NCBI GenBank assembly: GCA_964217345.1
Contig: CAXPJI010000019.1
Span: 1-51,834, forward strand
From: UBA3478 sp964217345
GTDB taxonomy: Bacteria; Bacteroidota; Bacteroidia; Flavobacteriales; Flavobacteriaceae
Length of the DNA stretch: 51,834 bases
Reading direction: 5' to 3'
Below the pieces are notes generated by a model. That model was not told the origin of the DNA and made no database searches. It saw nothing but the letters and a program-made list of their open reading frames with translations. The position numbers and the translations under genes were made by a program. This document shows positions 40,717-48,542 of the stretch, piece by piece. Every line of letters begins with the position of its first letter. The stretch's first letter is position 1.

Positions 40717-42054
40717 ATGTTTAAAAAAATACTCATCGCGAATCGCGGAGAGATTGCATTGCGCATCATCCGAACTTGTCGCGAAATGGGCATTAAAACA
40801 GTAGCCGTTTACTCGAAGGCTGATGAAGAAAGTCTTCATGTTCGATTTGCCGACGAGGCAGTTTGTATTGGCCCTGCCCCTAGTTCAGAATCTTATCTAA
40901 AGATTCCTAATATTATTGCCGCAGCTGAAATTACTAATGCAGATGCTATTCACCCGGGCTATGGGTTTTTGTCTGAGAATGCTAAATTCTCGAAAATTTG
41001 TACAGAGCACGGAATCAAGTTTATTGGAGCTTCAGCTGAGCAAATCGACCGAATGGGCGATAAGGCCACCGCTAAGAAAACCATGAAAGAGGCAGGAGTA
41101 CCCACCATTCCTGGTTCTGATGGTCTTCTAAAAGATCTAGCTGATGCCAAAAAGACGGCGAAGGCCATGGGTTATCCTGTGATGATTAAAGCTACTGCCG
41201 GTGGTGGAGGTAAAGGGATGCGTGCAATCTGGTCTGAGGACGAGATGGAAACGCATTTCAATTCTGCAGTTCAAGAAGCCACGGCCGCTTTTGGAAATGG
41301 AGGCATGTACATGGAAAAACTTATTCTTGAGCCCAGACACATCGAGATTCAAGTGGTGGGAGACCAGAATGGTCGAGCCTGTCACTTATCTGAAAGGGAT
41401 TGTTCGGTTCAAAGACGTCACCAAAAGCTTACTGAAGAGACGCCGTCACCGTTTATGACGGATAAACTGAGAAAGCGCATGGGAGCAGCCGCGGTTAAAG
41501 CGGCTGAATACATTGGATACGAAGGAGCAGGAACCGTAGAATTCCTTGTTGACAAGAACGGAGATTTCTATTTCATGGAGATGAATACCCGTATTCAGGT
41601 GGAACACCCTATAACAGAGCAGGTAATTGATTATGACCTGATCAGAGAACAAATTCTTGTTGCTGCTGGAGTGGCGATTTCTGGTAAGAATTACGAGCCT
41701 AAGCTTCATTCTATTGAGTGTCGTATCAACGCTGAAGACCCATATAACGACTTCAGACCTTCTCCAGGAAAGATTACTACCCTTCATATGCCTGGAGGTC
41801 ATGGCGTTCGTTTAGATACACACGTTTATAGCGGGTATGTAATTCCGCCCAACTACGATTCAATGATTGCTAAACTCATCACTACCGCTCAGACTAGAGA
41901 AGAGGCGATTAGTAAGATGAGAAGAGCCTTAGACGAGTTTGTGATTGAGGGGGTGAAAACCACCATCCCTTTTCACCGACAGCTCATGGATCACCCAGAT
42001 TATATTGCTGGTAACTACACCACCAAATTCATGGAGTCATTTAAAATGGCTTAA
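40717..42054 (+). CDS. accC: acetyl-CoA carboxylase biotin carboxylase subunit
   Basis: ATP-grasp enzyme that carboxylates biotin on AccB using bicarbonate. 445 residues, normal length. FKKILIANRGEIALRI begins the pre-ATP-grasp domain, the Gly-rich loop KATAGGGGKGMR is near 160-171, SERDCSVQRRHQKL and EMNTRIQVEHPITE supply catalytic residues, and a biotin carboxylase C-terminal domain follows. Last gene of the fabH-accB-accC operon, closed by a strong terminator. Confidence 0.97.
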   Translation: MFKKILIANRGEIALRIIRTCREMGIKTVAVYSKADEESLHVRFADEAVCIGPAPSSESYLKIPNIIAAAEITNADAIHPGYGFLSENAKFSKICTEHGIKFIGASAEQIDRMGDKATAKKTMKEAGVPTIPGSDGLLKDLADAKKTAKAMGYPVMIKATAGGGGKGMRAIWSEDEMETHFNSAVQEATAAFGNGGMYMEKLILEPRHIEIQVVGDQNGRACHLSERDCSVQRRHQKLTEETPSPFMTDKLRKRMGAAAVKAAEYIGYEGAGTVEFLVDKNGDFYFMEMNTRIQVEHPITEQVIDYDLIREQILVAAGVAISGKNYEPKLHSIECRINAEDPYNDFRPSPGKITTLHMPGGHGVRLDTHVYSGYVIPPNYDSMIAKLITTAQTREEAISKMRRALDEFVIEGVKTTIPFHRQLMDHPDYIAGNYTTKFMESFKMA

Positions 42055-42064
42055 CAATCAACAA

Positions 42065-42093
42065 AAAAGGCCGCTGGAAAGCGGCCTTTTTTT
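42065..42093 (+). terminator. bidirectional rho-independent terminator between accC and sdhB
   Basis: AAGGCCGCT and AGCGGCCTT pair around a GGAA loop. T-tract on the plus side and A-tract on the other let it act for both convergent operons. Confidence 0.88.
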
Positions 42094-42109
42094 AGCTATA
42101 TAACGGAGT

Positions 42110-42856
42110 TTACCCTTTGATACTTGCACTTAGATATTCGCGATTCATACGTGCGATATTCTCAAGAGAGATTCCTTTCGGACATTCGATTTCACAAGCT
42201 CCGGTATTTGTACAGTTACCGAATCCTTCTAGATCCATCTGTTTCACCATGTTTAAAACACGAGTCGTGGCTTCAACACGTCCTTGTGGTAATAAGGCAT
42301 ATTGAGAAACTTTAGCAGAGGTGAAAAGCATTGCAGAAGCATTTTTACAGGCTGCTACACAAGCTCCACATCCGATACATGTTGCTGCGTTGAAAGAAGC
42401 GTCTGCTTTTTCTTTTTCGATAGGAATAGCGTTTGCATCTACCGGGCGTCCTGAGGTGTTTACAGAGATGTAACCTCCAGCTTGCTGTATGCGATCAAAA
42501 GCAGATCGATCTACCATTAAATCTTTAATTACAGGGAAAGCTCCAGCTCTAAACGGTTCGATAGTAATGTGGTCACCGTCTTTAAAGCTTCTCATGTGAA
42601 GCTGGCAGGTGGTAGTTAGCTTTTGTGGCCCGTGAGGCTTGCCATTAATAACCATTGAGCAAGTTCCACAGATACCTTCGCGACAGTCGTGGTCGAACAC
42701 TACAGGCTCTTTGCCGTCGTTGATTAGACCTTCGTTTAGAACGTCTAACATTTCTAAGAACGACATGTCCTCGCTGATATTGTCAAGGTCGTAGGTTTCG
42801 AACTTTCCGTTGGTTTGTGCGTTTTTCTGACGCCAAACGTTAAGATGAATTTTCAT
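42110..42856 (-). CDS. sdhB: succinate dehydrogenase/fumarate reductase iron-sulfur subunit
   Basis: Electron-transfer subunit of complex II, 248 residues. Three cysteine clusters are intact: CREGICGTC with a later Cys for the [2Fe-2S] centre (near 60-85), and CIGCGACVAAC plus CTNTGACEIECPKG for the [4Fe-4S] and [3Fe-4S] centres. Membrane-associated via SdhC. Last gene of the leftward sdhC-sdhA-sdhB operon, 4 nt after sdhA. Confidence 0.96.
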   Translation of the reverse strand: MKIHLNVWRQKNAQTNGKFETYDLDNISEDMSFLEMLDVLNEGLINDGKEPVVFDHDCREGICGTCSMVINGKPHGPQKLTTTCQLHMRSFKDGDHITIEPFRAGAFPVIKDLMVDRSAFDRIQQAGGYISVNTSGRPVDANAIPIEKEKADASFNAATCIGCGACVAACKNASAMLFTSAKVSQYALLPQGRVEATTRVLNMVKQMDLEGFGNCTNTGACEIECPKGISLENIARMNREYLSASIKG

Positions 42857-42860
42857 AGCC

Positions 42861-44864
42861 TTATTTGTAAGATCGTGTTTTCAATTCAATATTTTCATAG
42901 ACTAGTTCTTCCTTGTGAAGTTTTGCCTCACTAGGTACCCCAGCGTATTCCCAAGCAGCTACATAGCGATAATTTTCATCATCTCTTAGCGCTTCTCCTT
43001 CTTCGGTCTGGTATTCTTCTCTGAAGTGACCTCCGCAAGATTCATTACGGTTTAAAGCATCCACCGCGAAAAGCTCTCCTAATTCTAAGAAATCGGCAAC
43101 CCTGTGGGCTTTTTCGAGCTCAGAGTTCATCGCGTTTAGCTCCCCAGGGATTCGTACGTTCTTGTAGAAGTCTTCACGAAGCTCAGCGATTTCTTTGATG
43201 GCCTCTTTCAGCCCCTGCTCATTTCTAGACATACCGCACTTATTCCACATGATTTTTCCAAGCTTCTTGTGGTAATAATCTACAGAGTGTTTTCCTGAGC
43301 CTGACATTAACTTCTCTAGACGCTCTTTCACTTCTTTCTCTGCAGCCTCAAATTCAGGTAAGTCGGTTGAGATTGATCCAGTCTGAATATCGTCTGCTAA
43401 ATAGTCACCGATCGTGTAAGGAAGAACGAAATATCCGTCTGCCAGACCTTGCATTAGCGCAGATGCCCCTAGGCGGTTTGCTCCGTGATCACTGAAGTTA
43501 GCTTCTCCTGCGGCATAGCAACCAGGGATAGAAGTCATTAGGTTGTAATCTACCCAAAGCCCTCCCATTGCATAGTGTACCGCCGGATAAATCTTCATCG
43601 GTGTCTTATACGGGTTCTCGTTTACAATTTTCTCGTACATCTGGAAAAGGTTACCGTACTTGGCTTCTACGATTTCCTCGCCTAGCGCTCTTACCTTCTT
43701 GTCATCAGCATCTTTTAGCCCCACAGTGTTGGCCTTTTCACGACCATATCGCATGATTGCAGAATCAAAGTCAAGGTAAACAGCCTCTCCGGTTTTATTC
43801 ACTCCGAACCCAGCATCGCAACGCTCTTTTGCAGCTCTAGAAGCTACGTCACGAGGAACAAGATTACCAAAAGCAGGGTATCGGCGCTCTAGGTAGTAAT
43901 CTCTATCTTCTTCGGCTAAGTCAGTTGGCTTTAGTTTGCCTTCTCGAATAGCTTTTGCATCTTCTAGTTTTTTAGGCACCCAAATACGCCCATCATTTCT
44001 CAGCGACTCCGACATCAGAGTAAGCTTTGACTGGTGGTCACCAGATACAGGAATACAAGTTGGGTGAATTTGTGTAAAGCAAGGGTTCGCAAAGTGAGCT
44101 CCTCTTCGGTGTGCTCTCCACGCAGCCATTACGTTAGCTCCCATACAGTAGGTCGATAGATAGAAAACGTTTCCGTATCCACCAGTCGCAAGTACTACGG
44201 CATGAGCAGAATGTCTTTCTAACTCACCAGTAACGAGATTACGAGCAATGATTCCGCGAGCTTTTCCTTCAACCAAAACAAGATCTAACATTTCATGACG
44301 CGTGTAAGATTTGATCTTACCACGTTGTATTTGGCGGTTCATTGCTGAATAAGCCCCTAATAAAAGTTGCTGTCCAGTCTGTCCTTTTGCATAGAAGGTT
44401 CTAGAAACTTGAACCCCTCCAAAAGAACGGTTATCAAGTAGCCCGCCGTATTCGCGAGCGAATGGAACCCCTTGCGCAACACACTGGTCAATAATATTGG
44501 TAGATACCTCAGCAAGGCGGTGAACGTTAGCCTCTCGCGAACGATAATCCCCCCCTTTAATGGTATCGTAGAATAAACGATAAACAGAGTCACCATCACC
44601 CTGATAGTTCTTGGCAGCATTAACTCCACCTTGTGCTGCAATCGAGTGCGCTCGTCTTGGAGAATCTTGATAGCAGAAGGTCTTTACATTATACCCTAGT
44701 TCGGCTAATGAAGCTGAAGCCGAAGCTCCTGCAAGACCGGTACCAACAACGATGATGTCAATATTTCTTTTGTTTGCTGGGTTGACCAGGCGAATATCAT
44801 TTTTATGCTTGCTCCACTTCTCGGCTAATGGGCCATTAGGAACTCTTGATTCTAGCTTTGCCAT
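42861..44864 (-). CDS. sdhA: succinate dehydrogenase/fumarate reductase flavoprotein subunit
   Basis: Catalytic subunit of complex II that oxidises succinate to fumarate with covalent FAD. 667 residues, as usual for the Bacteroidota/epsilon-type enzyme. VVGTGLAGASAS binds FAD, HSIAAQGGVNAAKN contains the His that links flavin, and HANRLGAS-like DHGANRLGASAL with later Arg residues forms the active site. It lies between sdhC (1-nt gap) and sdhB (4-nt gap). Direction cannot be told from sequence; a TCA-cycle role is likely. Confidence 0.97.
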   Translation of the reverse strand: MAKLESRVPNGPLAEKWSKHKNDIRLVNPANKRNIDIIVVGTGLAGASASASLAELGYNVKTFCYQDSPRRAHSIAAQGGVNAAKNYQGDGDSVYRLFYDTIKGGDYRSREANVHRLAEVSTNIIDQCVAQGVPFAREYGGLLDNRSFGGVQVSRTFYAKGQTGQQLLLGAYSAMNRQIQRGKIKSYTRHEMLDLVLVEGKARGIIARNLVTGELERHSAHAVVLATGGYGNVFYLSTYCMGANVMAAWRAHRRGAHFANPCFTQIHPTCIPVSGDHQSKLTLMSESLRNDGRIWVPKKLEDAKAIREGKLKPTDLAEEDRDYYLERRYPAFGNLVPRDVASRAAKERCDAGFGVNKTGEAVYLDFDSAIMRYGREKANTVGLKDADDKKVRALGEEIVEAKYGNLFQMYEKIVNENPYKTPMKIYPAVHYAMGGLWVDYNLMTSIPGCYAAGEANFSDHGANRLGASALMQGLADGYFVLPYTIGDYLADDIQTGSISTDLPEFEAAEKEVKERLEKLMSGSGKHSVDYYHKKLGKIMWNKCGMSRNEQGLKEAIKEIAELREDFYKNVRIPGELNAMNSELEKAHRVADFLELGELFAVDALNRNESCGGHFREEYQTEEGEALRDDENYRYVAAWEYAGVPSEAKLHKEELVYENIELKTRSYK

Positions 44865-44865
44865 A

Positions 44866-45522
44866 CTATTGTATTGGATTTAAGAAGTGATATACTGCTA
44901 TGAAGATAAAGCCGGCAGGAACAACCACTGCATATGCCTTTGCAAAGGCTTGAATGGCTTTACCATATTTGTTGTCAAAACCAATGGTTTGCATTGAAGA
45001 AGCAAAACCGTGATAAAGGTGCATTCCCAATAAAACAAACGCTACCGAATAGATAACTGTTCTTGTTAGATCAAACAGTTCAACGGTGAAGCCGTAATAT
45101 CGAGTAGTATCTATCGGATTAGATTCTACATACTTGTAGATCATCTCGTGTAACCAAAAGTCGTACATGTGAAGACCAATAAAGGCAAGAACAACACCTC
45201 CAGACAACAACATGTTTCTTGATAACCAGCTGCTATTGGTGCCTTTCGAGCCTACTTTGTAACCAACAGGGCCTCGAGCCTTTCGGTTTTGTGCCTCGAG
45301 TACAAATCCCATAACAAAGTGTAGAATTACACCTGCAACCAGGATGGGCTGAAGAACAAACTGTACCACCGGATTGTAGCCCATAAAGTGTGACCAAGTG
45401 TTGTAGAGCTCTTCTGAAAAAATAGAAGCTAGATTGATGGCCAAGTGTAAGGCTAAAAACGAGATGAGAAACAACCCAGACAGGGCCATAACCACCTTGC
45501 GTAATAATGAAGAACTGAACAT
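44866..45522 (-). CDS. sdhC: succinate dehydrogenase cytochrome b subunit
   Basis: Di-heme membrane anchor of a type B complex II, 218 residues from the ATG at 45522. The promoter box at 45559-45566 rules out the more upstream in-frame start. Five hydrophobic helices (about 8-30, 55-80, 100-120, 145-165 and 190-212) carry His residues in LALHLAIN, LHFVMGF, GLHMYDFW and GMHLYHGF that can ligate two hemes. It leads the sdhCAB operon. Confidence 0.92.
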   Translation of the reverse strand: MFSSSLLRKVVMALSGLFLISFLALHLAINLASIFSEELYNTWSHFMGYNPVVQFVLQPILVAGVILHFVMGFVLEAQNRKARGPVGYKVGSKGTNSSWLSRNMLLSGGVVLAFIGLHMYDFWLHEMIYKYVESNPIDTTRYYGFTVELFDLTRTVIYSVAFVLLGMHLYHGFASSMQTIGFDNKYGKAIQAFAKAYAVVVPAGFIFIAVYHFLNPIQ

Positions 45523-45558
45523 AAAGAGTCTAGTTTTAACGCTTAAAAAATTACCATG

Positions 45559-45566
45559 CAAAGGTA
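45559..45566 (-). promoter_or_regulatory. promoter for the sdhCAB operon
   Basis: Minus strand reads TACCTTTG with a TTG 20 nt further upstream, a good fit to both the -7 and -33 Bacteroidota elements. The leader would be about 30 nt. Confidence 0.65.
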
Positions 45567-45661
45567 CGTACCGATGAGATATTCTACAATGACTATATGC
45601 TTTAACGCCAAATACTTAAATATTTAGAACAATTCTTAATATTCAGTTTTTGTATAAACGC

Positions 45662-45689
45662 AAAAGAGAGGGCGTAACCCTCTCTTTTT
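45662..45689 (-). terminator. terminator hairpin downstream of the Asp-box protein gene
   Basis: AAAAGAGAGGG pairs with CCCTCTCTTTT around 5 nt. The T-tract is part of the stem. It lies 18 bp past the leftward gene at 45707. Confidence 0.65.
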
Positions 45690-45706
45690 AAGCGAAATAG
45701 AACTTT

Positions 45707-48517
45707 TTATTCAATGATTAGAGGTTGCTTGCTTTCAGCTTTCCCATTACGAATTCGCAAGGTATAGTTCCCTTTTGGGAGATAGTAGGCTCCATCAGAA
45801 GCAGGTTTTAGTGACTTTTTCGATTTCTTTTCAAAGCTTTTCACCAAATCCTTATCGAGATTCAGTGAATAAGACCATTCTTGTAAGCCTTTGATCCCTT
45901 GAACTTCCGCTGTAAAGGCGACTGCATCATCTAATTCTACAGTTATACGGGAAGGGCCTGCCTGATCTTGATACCATGTTATTGAGGTTGATGGAGTGTA
46001 CGGAGATCCGAATGTAGACCAACTTCTTCCCCATCGACTAGAAGCTCTTATCTTGTCTGGAGCGAATAAGTGAACGTTCGACTTAAGGATTGAAGGGTTT
46101 AATTGTTCTAATTCTGAAATATTGACTTTATATATGCTTCTGCCATGAGTCCCAACCACAAGGTCTTTAGATTTTGGTTGAATTTTCAGATCATGAACAG
46201 CTACTGCTGGCATTCCTTGATTGAAAGGGACCCAATGTTTCCCCCCGGGAAGACCTGCGTATAACCCGTGATCGTTACCTACGAAAAGAAGCTCTTCATT
46301 GTGAGGGTCTTCGATGACTACATTGATGGGTTGCATAGGAAGCCCCGAATCGATGGCCTCCCACGTTGCTCCGTAGTCTTCGCTGACGTAGAGATAAGGC
46401 GTGAAGTCATCATTGCGATAACCGTTTAGAGACGCATATACCCGAGATTTCTTGTGATTTGAAGCAAAAACTCTACTTACCCAAAGATCATCGGATTGCC
46501 CTTCGGTCAAAGAATTAGAGATTCGCTGCCAAGTAGCCCCTCCATCTTTGGTGACGTGAATTTGACCATCGTCGCTTCCCGTGTAAATCAGCCCGAATTG
46601 AAGCGGAGATTCGCTAATGGTTGTTAGTGTTCCGTAGGCAACATTTCCTTTTCTACCTCCCTTGGTTAGGTCTGGAGATAAGGTGGTCCAGGTTTCTCCG
46701 AGATCAAACGAACGGTGGAGCTTGTTGCTACCTAAGTAAAGTACATCAGGATGGTGTGAAGACAGAAGAATAGGGGTTTGCCAGTTAAATCGATATGGGG
46801 CTTCTCCAAGTTCGTGTTTAGGAGTGATTGCCTTGCGCTTGCCTGATTCGATTCGATAGTAATTACCGAATTGAAACCCGGTAAATACGACAGAAGGGTT
46901 TTCACGATGAACCTCAACTTGCATTCCGTCACCTCCTAAGAGCATCGTCCAAGGGTTGTGTCCAGAGGCTAGCCAGTCTCTGTTTTCAGAGGCCGTGTTT
47001 GGGGCCATCCAAACCCCATTGTCTTGAAGCCCGCCGTATACATTATAAGGTTCTTGATGGTCGATTTGTATGGCGTAGAATTGACCTACGCTTGGGCTAT
47101 TGTTTTTCGTCCAATTTGCTCCATCGTCATAGGTGATATTAATACCTCCGTCATTACCATTGATTAGGTGACCGGGTCTATTTGGGTTGATCCAAATCGC
47201 ATGGTGATCAGAGTGGACGTTTTCTTTGTCTATCGATTGAAAGGTTTTGCCACCATCTTTCGATTGAATCAGTGGAACCCCTGCTAAATAAATATTGTTT
47301 ACATCAGAAGGGTCGACACGTACTTGGGCAAAATAATACCCGTAGCTGTAGAATAGTCCATCAATATAATCCTCGTGGGTTTTATGCCATGTTTTACCGG
47401 CGTCATCTGATCGGTACACTTCTGCTCCAATGACAGGGGTGTCGAATAGCATAGCGTTCGCGTCTTCGAGATAAAGCGCGATATCTGAAGGTTTTGCCAC
47501 GCCATCACGAACGAGTTGTTTCACGTTTTGAGCGCGGTATTTTTCTTGAAATCCGTTCGATTTTAAAAATTCATTAAGCGCCTTATCACTTAGAGCCAAG
47601 AATTCTTTTACGCTCAGAGACTTGAATCGATCTTTAGTTAGCGCATCGTTCTTCGAAGGGTTTCTCTGAGAAGATTTTCTTCTGAATTGACTGTCATGAA
47701 CCGCGTATAGGGTTTGATCGTCAAATACCGAAAGACCGATTCTACCCACCCCACTTCCGGTTGGGAATCCGCTACCTTCTGTGGTAAGGAGTGTCCAGGA
47801 GCGTCCCTTATCGTCACTCTTATAAATGCCAGAACCTTCACCTGAGCCTTCAAAATTCCAAGCTTTACGATCTCGTTGCCAGCTTGCTGCATAGATAGCG
47901 CTGAAATCTTCGGTAGCTGCCAAATCGATAATTCCCGTGTTTTCGTTGATGAAAAGAGAGTTTTCCCAGGTTTTTCCTCCATTATATGACACAAAGACGC
48001 CTCGTTCTTTGTTTGGAGTGTATAGGTGTCCGATTACCCCTACTAGGACATGGTTGGGATCGTTAGGGTTGATTATAATTCTACCGATATGATGACTGTC
48101 TTCGAGTCCAATATGTTCCCAGGTTTCTCCATTGGAGGTGGTTTTGAACATTCCGATACCGGCATAAGATGATCGAGAAGAGTTGTTTTCTCCTGTACCC
48201 ACATAAAGTGTGCGAGACTCCCAATGCATGGCAATATCTCCTATGTTCTGAGTAGGGGTGTTGTCGAAAATGGGAGTAAATGTGGTTCCGTTATCAGTGG
48301 TGTGCCATAGCCCGCCTGACGCATAGGCTACATAAAATTCGGTCGAATCTTCAGGGTTAACTTCTAAATCAACAACCCTACCACTCATAATGCTAGGCCC
48401 AATATTTTCTAGCTGTGGAGCAGTTGATGTCTCTTGAGCGTAAAGGGCAGATACGGATAATAAAAGCAAACAAATACTAACAGCTTTGCTTACAATTGCT
48501 TGGATACTGAATTTCAT
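45707..48517 (-). CDS. secreted Asp-box / sortilin (VPS10)-like beta-propeller protein
   Basis: A 936-residue exported protein with a signal peptide (about 1-27, ending LYAQ). It carries many Asp-box-like repeats of the S-x-D-x-G-x-(S/T)-W type, for example SDDKGRSW, SDDAGKTW and SEDYGATW, which fold as propeller blades like those in sialidases and sortilin/VPS10 proteins. The last 130 residues form a beta-rich domain. These proteins are often annotated as glycosyl hydrolases, but the typical catalytic residues cannot be confirmed. It is divergent from the propeller-sensor gene 25 bp away and may belong to its regulon. Confidence 0.85.
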   Translation of the reverse strand: MKFSIQAIVSKAVSICLLLLSVSALYAQETSTAPQLENIGPSIMSGRVVDLEVNPEDSTEFYVAYASGGLWHTTDNGTTFTPIFDNTPTQNIGDIAMHWESRTLYVGTGENNSSRSSYAGIGMFKTTSNGETWEHIGLEDSHHIGRIIINPNDPNHVLVGVIGHLYTPNKERGVFVSYNGGKTWENSLFINENTGIIDLAATEDFSAIYAASWQRDRKAWNFEGSGEGSGIYKSDDKGRSWTLLTTEGSGFPTGSGVGRIGLSVFDDQTLYAVHDSQFRRKSSQRNPSKNDALTKDRFKSLSVKEFLALSDKALNEFLKSNGFQEKYRAQNVKQLVRDGVAKPSDIALYLEDANAMLFDTPVIGAEVYRSDDAGKTWHKTHEDYIDGLFYSYGYYFAQVRVDPSDVNNIYLAGVPLIQSKDGGKTFQSIDKENVHSDHHAIWINPNRPGHLINGNDGGINITYDDGANWTKNNSPSVGQFYAIQIDHQEPYNVYGGLQDNGVWMAPNTASENRDWLASGHNPWTMLLGGDGMQVEVHRENPSVVFTGFQFGNYYRIESGKRKAITPKHELGEAPYRFNWQTPILLSSHHPDVLYLGSNKLHRSFDLGETWTTLSPDLTKGGRKGNVAYGTLTTISESPLQFGLIYTGSDDGQIHVTKDGGATWQRISNSLTEGQSDDLWVSRVFASNHKKSRVYASLNGYRNDDFTPYLYVSEDYGATWEAIDSGLPMQPINVVIEDPHNEELLFVGNDHGLYAGLPGGKHWVPFNQGMPAVAVHDLKIQPKSKDLVVGTHGRSIYKVNISELEQLNPSILKSNVHLFAPDKIRASSRWGRSWSTFGSPYTPSTSITWYQDQAGPSRITVELDDAVAFTAEVQGIKGLQEWSYSLNLDKDLVKSFEKKSKKSLKPASDGAYYLPKGNYTLRIRNGKAESKQPLIIE

Positions 48518-48542
48518 AGGATATCTTTATGGATCTTAATCT